A stretch of 16,597 bases of DNA from Deltaproteobacteria bacterium (GTDB lineage Bacteria > Myxococcota_A > Bradymonadia > UBA7976 > VGTA01): the NCBI GenBank assembly GCA_016874875.1, contig VGTA01000013.1, positions 1-16,597 of the forward strand. Direction: 5' to 3'. A model generated the notes under the pieces. That model had not been told where the DNA came from. It searched no databases and saw only the letters and a program-made list of their open reading frames with translations. The position numbers and the translations under genes are program-made. Positions 1 through 7,022 of the stretch are shown here, in pieces (the stretch's first letter is position 1; the number at the start of each line of letters is the position of its first letter).

Positions 1-604
1 GGGGGCGCTTGGGGTGGGGGGGCAGGGCGGGGGGGCGCAGGGCGCTCAGGAGGACGCGCGGGGGGCGCAGGGCGGGCAGCTCGCCCTCGCGCGCCCAGCC
101 GCGCGCCTTGAGGGCGCTCGTGAGGGCCTTGGGCAGCGCGAGGGGCAGGTCGGCGGCGCGCAGGGGGCGGCAGAGGAGCAGGGCGCGGAGCGCCTCGAAC
201 AGGGGCCACTCTAGGGCGCTGAGCCCCTCGGCGAGCGCCTCCTCGCGCCGCAGGGCGCGCCCGCGCTCGGTGAGCGTGAGCGCCTTGTGGGTGCTCACGG
301 CGGGGAGCGCGAGCCGGAGCGCCTCGCCGAGCGGGGCGTGGTAGTAGGCGGCGAGGCGCGTGAGCAGCCGCCGCAGGGCGGGCGGCAGGCGCGGCAGCCC
401 CTCTAGGCGGCCGGTGAGGGGGCGCAGCTTGAGCCCCTCGGGGGCGACGTCGCTCAGCGCCCACACGCAGCCCACCTCCTGGCGCGCGTGGAGCGGCACC
501 ACTACCACGTCGCCCTCTAGGAGCGCGCCGCGCAGCGCGGGGGGGACCTCGTAGGTGAGGGGCTGGGGCAGGGGCTTGCAGAGGAGGACGCTGGCGTATC
601 TCAC
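1..604 (-). CDS. priA: Primosomal protein N' (PriA), N-terminal part, cut by window edge
   Basis: PriA is the 3'-to-5' DNA helicase that recognises stalled forks and reloads the replisome. The 201 visible residues begin VRYASVLLCKPLPQPLTYEV and continue without a stop to the window edge. The first ~100 residues match the 3'-DNA-binding domain (LTYEVPPALRGALLEGDVVV, then a region resembling the usual YYxxPLGExLRLALP segment: YYHAPLGEALRLALP). The next ~70 residues (LSALEWPLFEALRALLLCRP onward) look like the PriA winged-helix domain. The helicase motifs and zinc cysteines would lie beyond the left edge. The start is chosen as GTG at 604-602 because family members begin a few residues before the VLLxxPL strand; an in-frame GTG at 649 would add 15 residues. 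No convincing Shine-Dalgarno precedes 604. The gene diverges from the 817 gene across a ~210-base gap. Identification is by eye from conserved segments and is fairly secure. Confidence 0.85.
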   Translation of the reverse strand, partial: MRYASVLLCKPLPQPLTYEVPPALRGALLEGDVVVVPLHARQEVGCVWALSDVAPEGLKLRPLTGRLEGLPRLPPALRRLLTRLAAYYHAPLGEALRLALPAVSTHKALTLTERGRALRREEALAEGLSALEWPLFEALRALLLCRPLRAADLPLALPKALTSALKARGWAREGELPALRPPRVLLSALRPPALPPHPKRP

Positions 605-816
605 GGCGGGGGCTCGAGGTCGCGGCGAGGAGGGGGCGACAGAGAACACAACACCATAGCGGTTCTGCCGCGAGGCGCGCACATCTCCTGATAAAAAATC
701 CCGCCTCGCCCCCTCTGCGCTTTAGTTTTAACCGCTGAGTCTTTATTGTGAAGCGCCGCGCCCCCCTCCGCGCGCCGTCGTGGGGGGCGCGGTGATCGCT
801 TGCCCTGGAGTCCCAC
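605..816. promoter_or_regulatory. Divergent intergenic region between priA and the CHAT-like gene
   Basis: This stretch must hold the promoters for both flanking genes. It contains two AT-rich islands unusual for the neighbourhood: one around 689-700 (TGATAAAAAATC) and one around 720-747 (TTTAGTTTTAACCGC ... CTTTATTGTG). No -35/-10 pair with clear consensus could be assigned with confidence. A purine-rich CTGGAG at about 804-809 lies some 7 bases before the ATG at 817 and is a plausible ribosome binding site. On the minus strand an AGGAG abuts an ATG at 684 that opens a 27-codon frame whose TGA overlaps the priA GTG (see findings). Confidence 0.4.
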
Positions 817-3800
817 ATGCGCCGCGCTCGGCCTCAACGCCTCTCCACCCGCGCCCTCTCTGCCCTCCTCGGAGTCGCCTGCGGCGCCCTCGCGCCCCGC
901 GCCCCGGCGCCCGCCGACGTCGCGCGCGGCCCCCTCGCGGCGCTCGTCGCCGGCGCCGCGGCGGCGCCCGCCGTGAAGCAGTGGTGGGTGGATTTTGACC
1001 GCGCTCACCAGAGCGGCGACGCCGCCGCCCTCGGCGCGCTCGTGGAGGGCTCGCACGAGTTCGCGCAGGTGTGGTTCTACGGCGAGGTCTTCACCCTCTC
1101 CACGGCGGCGGTGCCCGCCTCCAAGCGCGCGCAGCTGCGCTCCACCCTCGAGCTCATCGCCCGCCGCCTCTCCGAGCGCGGGCACCACGCGCCCCTCGTG
1201 CTCCTCGAGCGCGTCGCCGACGAGCGGGCGTTCGGGCGGCTCGCGCAGGAGGTCACCGCCCTGCAGGACCTCCTCAACGAGCGCGCCGCCCAGAATCAGC
1301 TCTCGTCCCTCGACCAGCGCATGGCGCTCTGCTTTGAGCTCGCCGACCGCGCCGAGCACGTGGAGGCCACCTTCTTTGGGCTGCTCTACCGCGCGCTCCT
1401 GCGCACCGGCGCGCGCTACCTGCCCAACGCGCAGGCGGAGGGCTCGTACCTGACGGCGGCGACGCCGCTGGCGGAGTGCGGGCTCGTGTTCTCTCACGAC
1501 GCCGCCCGCTGGCGCGCCCTGCGCGCCTACCACGGCGCTGAGTCCCCGGCGCCCGCCGCCACCCTCCTCGACCAAGGGGCGGCGCGGCTGTGGGGCGCGT
1601 GGGCGGGGGGGGACCTGCCGACGGCGCTGACGGAGGTGGCGCGCGTGATCGACCTCGTCAAGCCCCGCGCCAAATCCAACCGCGACGCCCACCGCACCCT
1701 CGCCGCCGCCTACCTCGCGCGCGCCGCCCTCCTCGGGGGGCGCGGGCAGGCGCTCGACGGCGTGCGCCTCGTGGAGACGGTGGAGCAGGCGTTCGCCGAC
1801 TCCGACCAGAGCGCCCTCTCGCAGCGCCTCTCGCTCCTGCGCCTCCGGCTGCTCACGCAGGGCGCGCAGTGGGAGGCGCTCGCCGAGGAGCTCGCCGAGC
1901 GCCTCAAGGCCCCCGAGCGCCTCAAGGGCGACGCGCTGGGGCAGGCGGCGCTGCAGGAGGCGGCGGCGGGGCTGGCGCGGGGGGTGGGCGAGGCGCGCGA
2001 GGGGCGCCGCAGCCGTGACGCGCTGCCGCTGCTCGCGCCCCTCAGCGCGGCGCTCGAGCTGCTGGCGGACGAGGCGTACTCGGCGGCGCTGCTGCCGTCG
2101 GAGCTGCGCGCGCGGGCGGTGGCGCGCTGGCGCCTCGAGCGGGCGCAGACGCTGGCGCTCGTGGCGCGCGTGCATGAGGACCTCGGCGACCTAGCGGCGG
2201 CGCGGGCGCGGCTCGAGGAGGCGCAGCAGAGCCACCCCGCCCCCGGTGAGGCGCGCGCGCTGCTGCTCAGCTGGGCGCTCGAGCGGGCGCGCCTCTCGGT
2301 GGAGGCGGGGGAGGCGGCGCGCGCCCTCGAGGAGCTGCGCCCCATGGCGGAGGCGCTCTACGAGGAGCAGCGCCGCGAGCTGCTCGCGCGCAACGCGCTC
2401 ATTCAGGGGCGCGCCTACCGAGCGCTCGCGCGCGACGAGGTGAGCTTCACCTTCGCCAACTATGGGCTGCGTCTCCTCGCGGGGCTGCCCGAGGGGGAGC
2501 GCGCGCAGGCGGCGGAGCTGCAGGCCGACCTCCACGCCGAGGCGGCGCTGGCGCTGGCGGGGCTCGGCTTCCTTGAGCAGGCCGCGCGGCGCCTCGAGCG
2601 CTCGCTGGCGCACCACGAGAGCACCGACCGCCGCGCGCTGCTGGCGTGGGCCCTCGCCGAGCGCGGGCAGACCCGCGAGGCGCTCGCGGCGCTCACGGCG
2701 TTCAAGTCGAGCCCGCTGCGCGCGCAGGTCATCCGCGGCTGCCTCCTGGCGCGGGCGGGGGAGCGGGCGCAGGCGCTCGAGGCGCTTCAGGCGAGCGACG
2801 CGCTGAGCAGCGAGCCGGCGCTGGCGCTGATGGGGCGCTCGTGCCTGCTGTTCACGGCGCTCACGGGGGAGGGGCTCGACGGCCGCGAGGGCTTCTTGGT
2901 GAGCGCCTTTGGGGACGCCGCGCGCATCGCCAAGGACCCGCGCTACGCGTGGCGCCAGCAGGCGGCGGCGGCGCTCCTCGCGGCGCGCGAGGGGGACGAG
3001 GCGGGGGCGGCGCGGGCGCTCGAGGCGGCCGTGGAGGGGTGGCGCGCGCTGCGCGGGGAGCGGCTGACGCAGGGGTGGGGGCTCGAGGCGCAGAGCTTTG
3101 GGCTGCCCCGCGACCCCGGGCAGCTCATGAGCGCGCTGGGGGCGGCGCTGGGGGCGGCGCGGGGCGCGGGGCGCGGGGCGCGCGCCCTCGACCTCAAGGG
3201 GGCGGCGGCGCACCTCGCGCGCGAGTGGCGCGCGGCGGCGGCGGCGGCCCCCCTGCCGCCCACGCGCCCCGCCCTGCGCGCCGAGCTCCGCCGCCGCTCC
3301 GCCGAGGAGGAGGCGGCGGAGGAGGCGCGGGGGGGGGCGGCGCGCGCGCTCTCGCAGGCGATCGCGCGCCACGACCACGACGCCATCGCCGCCGCGCGCG
3401 CCGCCCTCGACGCGCTCACCGCCGCGCCGCAGCCCTACGAGGAGGCGCTCTTTGACGCGCGCCCGCCGCTGCCGGCGCTCCCCGAGGGCGCCGCGGCGCT
3501 CTACTTCTTCACGCAGGGCGAGCAGCTCTACCGGCTCACGCAGCGGGGGGGGAGCGCGGCGCGCCTCGACGCCCTGGGCGCGGCGCGGGCGCTCACGCCG
3601 GCGGTGCGCGCGTGGCGCGAGGGCCTCGCCGCCCCCCCCGCCCCCTGGCCGCCCCTCGACGCGCGGCGCGCCGCGCAGGCGCAGGACCCGCAGGCGGGGC
3701 TGTGGGCGGAGGGCCTCGCCCTCGGGCGCCGCCTGCTGCCGAGCGACCTCAAGGCCACGCGGCTGCTCCTGTGGTACAGCCCGGCGCTGCTGGCGGAGTG

Positions 3801-4893
3801 GGGGGGCGACCCCGTGCTCGAGGCGACCCCCACGAGCGCCCCCGCGCGGCGGGCGACGGGGGAGGCGCCGAGCTTCCTGGGGCTGCAGCGCCCCACGCAC
3901 CTGCTCGGCGACCCCGCCGCGCCCCTCACCGGCGAGGGCGCGCCCGAGGGCGCCGCGCGCGTGGCGCCCTGCGCGGCGCGCGGCGACTGCGGCGAGGGGT
4001 GGGCGGCGCTCGACCTGAGCGCCGACCCCGCCCCGAGCGCCGAGGAGGGGCTGCGCGCGCGCCGCGTGGCGCTGTGGGGTGAGCCCGCCAGCGCCCTGCG
4101 CGCCCTCGCCCCCGCGCGCCTGCCCGGGGGCGGCGACCTGCGCGCCGCGCTCCTGCTCCTAGAGCGCGTGGGCGCGCTCAGCGAGGCGCGCGCCGCCTAC
4201 GCGGCGGTGGCGCCGCACGGCGTGTCGGCGGTGGGGTGGCTCCGCTGGCGCGTGGAGGGCGAGGCGCCCCCCGCGCGCGCCCTCGCCGTCGCCGTGAGTC
4301 GGGGCCTCACCCCCGCCGACGCGCTCGAGTTCCAGCGCAAGCGCGCCGGCGCCCTGGGCGTGGACCTCGCGGCGGGCGGCGTCCCCCGCTGGCACCCCCA
4401 CTTTTGGGCCTCCTACGCCGCCCTGCTCCACCCCGACGCCGCCCGCGCCCCCCTCGCCCCCCCCAGCGCCCACGCCGCCGACCCCGCCCCCGCCCCCCGC
4501 GACGTGGATTTCAACGCCGCGCCCGCAGCGGAGCCCGCGCCCGCGCCCGCAGCGGAGCCCGCGCCCGCGCCCGCAGCGGAGCCCACGCCCGCGCCCGCAG
4601 CGGAGCCCGCGCCCGCGCCCGCAGCGGAGCCCGCGCTTGTCTCGACACCTACGCCAGCCCTCAACGCCGCCCCCGCGGCGCCCGCGGTCCGCGACGTAGA
4701 CTTCGACGCCGCCCCCGCGGCGCCCGCGGCGGCTCCTGCCCCCGCCGCGCCCCCTGCGGCGCCCCCTGCCGCGCCCCCTGCCGCGCCCAAGCCCAAGGGC
4801 GCCCCCGCCGCGAGCGCGACGGCTGCGGAGGGGACGCCTGAGGCGGCGCCTGAGGGGGCACCTGAGGCGCTCAAGGAGCCGGACTTTGAGTGA
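817..4893 (+). CDS. Exported TPR-like protein with degenerate CHAT domain and Ala/Pro tail
   Basis: This 1358-residue protein starts with a likely signal peptide (MRRARPQRLSTRALSALLGV, then small/Ala-rich residues), so it probably acts outside the cytoplasm. Residues ~40-870 are almost entirely Ala/Leu/Glu/Arg helices with the periodicity of TPR-type repeats. Residues ~877-1207 resemble a CHAT (caspase-like) domain: an opening LPEGAAALYFFTQGEQLYRL strand pair, a late HGVSAVGWLRWRVEGEAPP segment matching the usual GA..VV.SLW.V.D region, LTPADALEFQRKR, and the closing RWHPHFWASYAALL matching HPyyWAaFvL. The catalytic His segment (normally HLATHG) reads LDLSADP near 1065-1071, and the Cys segment (normally LSACETG) reads ALWGEPA, with Gly1088 in the Cys position, so it should not be a protease. 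Residues 1208-1358 are an Ala/Pro linker with DVDF-type acidic motifs. CTGGAG precedes the ATG. TPR-CHAT architecture is common in Myxococcota and cyanobacteria; the role here is unknown, perhaps a scaffold. Confidence 0.75.
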   Translation: MRRARPQRLSTRALSALLGVACGALAPRAPAPADVARGPLAALVAGAAAAPAVKQWWVDFDRAHQSGDAAALGALVEGSHEFAQVWFYGEVFTLSTAAVPASKRAQLRSTLELIARRLSERGHHAPLVLLERVADERAFGRLAQEVTALQDLLNERAAQNQLSSLDQRMALCFELADRAEHVEATFFGLLYRALLRTGARYLPNAQAEGSYLTAATPLAECGLVFSHDAARWRALRAYHGAESPAPAATLLDQGAARLWGAWAGGDLPTALTEVARVIDLVKPRAKSNRDAHRTLAAAYLARAALLGGRGQALDGVRLVETVEQAFADSDQSALSQRLSLLRLRLLTQGAQWEALAEELAERLKAPERLKGDALGQAALQEAAAGLARGVGEAREGRRSRDALPLLAPLSAALELLADEAYSAALLPSELRARAVARWRLERAQTLALVARVHEDLGDLAAARARLEEAQQSHPAPGEARALLLSWALERARLSVEAGEAARALEELRPMAEALYEEQRRELLARNALIQGRAYRALARDEVSFTFANYGLRLLAGLPEGERAQAAELQADLHAEAALALAGLGFLEQAARRLERSLAHHESTDRRALLAWALAERGQTREALAALTAFKSSPLRAQVIRGCLLARAGERAQALEALQASDALSSEPALALMGRSCLLFTALTGEGLDGREGFLVSAFGDAARIAKDPRYAWRQQAAAALLAAREGDEAGAARALEAAVEGWRALRGERLTQGWGLEAQSFGLPRDPGQLMSALGAALGAARGAGRGARALDLKGAAAHLAREWRAAAAAAPLPPTRPALRAELRRRSAEEEAAEEARGGAARALSQAIARHDHDAIAAARAALDALTAAPQPYEEALFDARPPLPALPEGAAALYFFTQGEQLYRLTQRGGSAARLDALGAARALTPAVRAWREGLAAPPAPWPPLDARRAAQAQDPQAGLWAEGLALGRRLLPSDLKATRLLLWYSPALLAEWGGDPVLEATPTSAPARRATGEAPSFLGLQRPTHLLGDPAAPLTGEGAPEGAARVAPCAARGDCGEGWAALDLSADPAPSAEEGLRARRVALWGEPASALRALAPARLPGGGDLRAALLLLERVGALSEARAAYAAVAPHGVSAVGWLRWRVEGEAPPARALAVAVSRGLTPADALEFQRKRAGALGVDLAAGGVPRWHPHFWASYAALLHPDAARAPLAPPSAHAADPAPAPRDVDFNAAPAAEPAPAPAAEPAPAPAAEPTPAPAAEPAPAPAAEPALVSTPTPALNAAPAAPAVRDVDFDAAPAAPAAAPAPAAPPAAPPAAPPAAPKPKGAPAASATAAEGTPEAAPEGAPEALKEPDFE
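4521..4636 (+). repeat. 24-bp tandem repeat in the Ala/Pro tail of the CHAT-like gene
   Basis: About 4.8 copies of a 24-base unit (GCCCGCAGCGGAGCCCGCGC plus CCGC) run at 4521-4544, 4545-4568, 4569-4592, 4593-4616 and a partial copy to 4636. Each unit encodes PAAEPAPA; the third copy has one Ala-to-Thr change. The unit length is a multiple of three, so gain or loss of copies would keep the frame and only change linker length. A second short run of CCC-TGC-(C/G)CG units encodes repeated APPA residues near 4741-4788. Confidence 0.9.
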
Positions 4894-4918
4894 GGACGGC
4901 GGGCGGCGCTGATTTCTC

Positions 4919-4947
4919 TTGACTCTCCCCCCTCAACCTGCTAAAAG
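4919..4947 (+). promoter_or_regulatory. Sigma70-type promoter of the tRNA-Arg gene
   Basis: TTGACT at 4919-4924 matches the -35 consensus in five of six bases, and TAAAAG at 4942-4947 matches the -10 box in four of six, separated by exactly 17 bases. The tRNA starts 11 bases after the -10 element, so transcription would begin within a few bases of the mature 5' end. It may also drive the AstA-like gene, since no terminator is visible between them. Confidence 0.6.
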
Positions 4948-4958
4948 AAGCACCATAG

Positions 4959-5032
4959 GCACTCGTAGCTCAGCTGGATAGAGCATCGGTCTACGGAACC
5001 GAGGGTCGCAGGTTCGAATCCTGCCGAGTGCG
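4959..5032 (+). tRNA. tRNA-Arg (anticodon ACG)
   Basis: A complete 74-base cloverleaf folds by hand. The acceptor stem is GCACTCG paired with CGAGTGC with discriminator G; the D arm is GCTC/GAGC; the anticodon arm is TCGGT-CTACGGA-ACCGA with ACG at positions 34-36; the variable loop is GGGTC; the T arm is GCAGG-TTCGAAT-CCTGC. Anticodon ACG (read ICG after deamination) decodes CGU/CGC/CGA arginine codons. The 3' CCA is not encoded, so a CCA-adding enzyme is needed. No inserted element or attachment-site duplication is seen at its 3' end. Confidence 0.97.
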
Positions 5033-5058
5033 CTCTTAGGTCGCTTTAGGTCTACGCG

Positions 5059-6132
5059 ATGTTCCTCATCAGAGACGCTCAGGCCAGAGATCTAGATCAG
5101 CTCTACACGGTGGCGGCGGAGCTCGACAGCGTGAATCTGCCCGCGGACCGCGCCGTCATCGGCGCGCTCATCGAGCGGAGCCAGGCGAGCGCGCGAGACG
5201 ACTGCGGCGTCAAGCGGCGCCTCCTGTTCGTGCTCGAGGAGTGGACGCCCGGGGGGCGCGGGGGGTGGCGCTCGGAGGTGCTCGGGTGCGCCATGATCAT
5301 CGCGCAGCACGGCACCCACGACCGCCCCGCGAGCTACTTTCGGATCATGGAGCGGCAGAAGTACTCGTCCATCCTCAAGCGGCACTTCAAGCACCAGACG
5401 CTCGAGCTCATTTTTGACTACGACGGCCCCACCGAGCTCGGGGGGCTCGTGCTCTCGCCGCGCCTGCGGGGGCACCCGCTCAAGCTCGGGCGCTTTTTGT
5501 CATACACGCGCCTCGCCTTCATCGGCCTGCCGAGCCGCCGCGCGTGGTTTGAGGACGAGGTGGTGGCGGAGCTCCTCCCCGCCCTCGGCCCCGACCGCCA
5601 GAGCGAGCTGTGGCCCTACCTCGGGCAGCGCTTCACCGGCCTCGACTACCACACCGCCGACCAGCTCTCGCGCGAGCACATCCACTTCGTGCAGGAGCTC
5701 TTCCCGCAGGCCCCCCTCTACACGTCCCTGCTGCCGCCGCACGTGCAAGCGCAGCTCGGGCGCGTGGGGCCCGCCTCGCAGCCCGCCGCGCACCTGCTCG
5801 CCAAGGTGGGCTTTGAGCCCGACGGCACCATCGACCCCTTCGACGGCGGCCCCACCTACCGGGTGCGCACGGACGACTGCCCGCTGGTGTCGGGGGGGGC
5901 GCGGGGGCCCTGGGCGGGGGCGTCGCTGGCGGCCGGGGAGGCGGGGCGCCCGGGCCTGCTGCTGCTCGACGGGCTCAGCGAGGGCGGGGGGCTCAAGGCG
6001 CTGCTCGGCGAGGGCGCCCCGGGCCTCGACGGCGCGCCCATCCGCTTCCGCCCGGCGGGGGACGCGGGGGAGGCGGCGGCGCTGCTGGGGGGGGACGTGG
6101 GGCGCGAGGCCTCCTTCACGCCCTTCCCCTGA
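5059..6132 (+). CDS. Arginine N-succinyltransferase (AstA)-family protein
   Basis: AstA transfers succinyl from succinyl-CoA to the alpha-amino group of arginine, the first step of the AST arginine-degradation pathway, in the cytoplasm. The 357-residue product follows the family along most of its length. It has the N-terminal FLIRDAQARDLDQLYTVAAE and LPADRAVIGALIERS segments, then the GNAT-like ELGGLVLSPRLRG, FEDEVVAELLP and PYLGQRFTGLDYHTAD. These are followed by FVQELFPQAPLYTSLLP, AHLLAKVGFEPDGTID and FDGGPTY with the conserved DGGP at residues 262-265. Usual length is ~340 residues; the last ~80 here are Gly/Ala-rich and diverge. An AGG eight bases upstream is a modest ribosome binding site. 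None of astB-E is nearby, so an AOST-like enzyme acting on arginine, ornithine or another amine is equally possible, and I give no gene symbol. It lies 26 bases after tRNA-Arg and could be read from the same promoter. It converges on the 6181 gene. Confidence 0.8.
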   Translation: MFLIRDAQARDLDQLYTVAAELDSVNLPADRAVIGALIERSQASARDDCGVKRRLLFVLEEWTPGGRGGWRSEVLGCAMIIAQHGTHDRPASYFRIMERQKYSSILKRHFKHQTLELIFDYDGPTELGGLVLSPRLRGHPLKLGRFLSYTRLAFIGLPSRRAWFEDEVVAELLPALGPDRQSELWPYLGQRFTGLDYHTADQLSREHIHFVQELFPQAPLYTSLLPPHVQAQLGRVGPASQPAAHLLAKVGFEPDGTIDPFDGGPTYRVRTDDCPLVSGGARGPWAGASLAAGEAGRPGLLLLDGLSEGGGLKALLGEGAPGLDGAPIRFRPAGDAGEAAALLGGDVGREASFTPFP

Positions 6133-6150
6133 TCGCCCGCGCGCCCCTCC

Positions 6151-6183
6151 GCCGCCCCGGGCTCAAGCGCCGCCCCGGGCTCA
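6151..6183. repeat. Short tandem duplication between convergent genes
   Basis: A GC-rich 15-base word, GCCGCCCCGGGCTCA, occurs twice with an 18-base period, at 6151-6165 and 6169-6183. The second copy includes the stop codon of the minus-strand DUF507 gene. CCCGGG inside each copy is self-complementary. No T-rich tail follows, so a classical intrinsic terminator is not supported. Confidence 0.6.
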
Positions 6184-6756
6184 GTCGAGCTGGTACCGCT
6201 CGTTGAGGCGCCCCTTGACCAGCGTGTAGAGGTCCTCCCACTGGTTGCCGATCTGCGTGATCTGGCGCACGCGTTGCGCCATCTCGTGGGACACGTTGCG
6301 CTGGTTGCTCATCGCCTCGCGCAGCTCCGGCAGGAGGGTGGCGCGGAGCTCGGCGTCGGAGGCGTAGATCTCGTCCACGCTCGACGAGTGGAGGAGCGCC
6401 TCGATGAGCTGCGTGATGATAAAGTTAGGCGCGTCGTCGCCGAGCCCAAAGTCCTCGCGCTTGGCGAGGGTGCGCTTGCGGTTATAGATCTCGCTGTGGT
6501 CTACCCCCTCGCGCTCCACCTGCTCGCGGGCGAGGTTGTGGAGGCGCTGGTCGGTGTTGAGGTAGTTGTAGAGGACGCCGCTGATGTCCTTGCGCAGCTC
6601 ATCGACCATGGAGGTGGGGAGGGGGCCGGGGCGGCGGGGCTCGTCCTCGCGGGGCTCGTAGGGCGCGATCTTCACGAACTCATTCTGCAGCGTGAGGGCG
6701 TTGATGATCGTGTTGACGAGGGGGTTGATCTGCGTTTTCTGAAGACGCATGCTCAT
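6181..6756 (-). CDS. DUF507 family protein
   Basis: This is a 191-residue soluble, acidic, helical protein with no signal peptide. It begins MSMRLQKTQINPLVNTIINA, matching the MRLs...I..L...I...L opening of DUF507 proteins. A related second half (residues ~95-150: KRTLAKREDFGLGDDAPNFI, then ITQLIEALLHSS and EIYASDAELRATLLPELREA) fits a duplicated DUF507 unit, as in the ~180-190-residue deltaproteobacterial members. AGGAG lies 7 bases before the ATG at 6756, favouring that start over the second ATG at 6750 although family members often begin directly at MRL. The molecular function of DUF507 is not known. The gene stands alone between the AstA-like gene (convergent) and the FGE-domain gene (divergent). 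Codon use is like the neighbours. Confidence 0.8.
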   Translation of the reverse strand: MSMRLQKTQINPLVNTIINALTLQNEFVKIAPYEPREDEPRRPGPLPTSMVDELRKDISGVLYNYLNTDQRLHNLAREQVEREGVDHSEIYNRKRTLAKREDFGLGDDAPNFIITQLIEALLHSSSVDEIYASDAELRATLLPELREAMSNQRNVSHEMAQRVRQITQIGNQWEDLYTLVKGRLNERYQLD

Positions 6757-6829
6757 GGGTCGGCTCCTGTGGGGCGGTGGGCGCGCGCCGCGCGCGGTGC
6801 GGTCTTACCACGCCGCGCGGGCGGGCACC

Positions 6830-6858
6830 AAGATAATCGCCGCGCGCGCCAAAGTCTA
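6830..6858 (-). promoter_or_regulatory. Candidate promoter for the DUF507 gene
   Basis: On the minus strand TAGACT (6858-6853) and TATCTT (6835-6830) are separated by 17 bases, each matching the sigma70 boxes in four of six positions. This is one of the few AT-containing patches in a very GC-rich intergenic region, about 75 bases upstream of the DUF507 start. It is weak evidence on its own. Confidence 0.3.
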
Positions 6859-7022
6859 GGGCGCCCGCCGCCCCCCCCCGCCGCGCCCCTCACCTGCGCG
6901 CGCTTGAGCGCTTATAGAGGGTTGCTCGGTCAGGGGATCTGCGTTATCTAGCTGAGACGTCCGCGACGCAGGGGGACTCACGGCGGGCGCGGGGCGAGAT
7001 TTTTAGCAGCTCAGGAGCGTGT

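Noticed and set aside
601..2175. Long minus-strand open frame (524 codons) opposite the CHAT-like gene
   Set aside because: Arg/Ala/Gly-rich low-complexity translation with no recognisable motif; an antisense shadow caused by extreme GC content. The plus-strand frame has a signal peptide and fold landmarks.
2191..3900. Second long minus-strand open frame (569 codons)
   Set aside because: The same kind of Arg-rich shadow of the plus-strand gene, with no domain, start signal or conserved segment.
4959..5040. Integration site in the tRNA-Arg gene
   Set aside because: No integrase gene, no direct repeat of the tRNA 3' end in the window, and no change of composition downstream.
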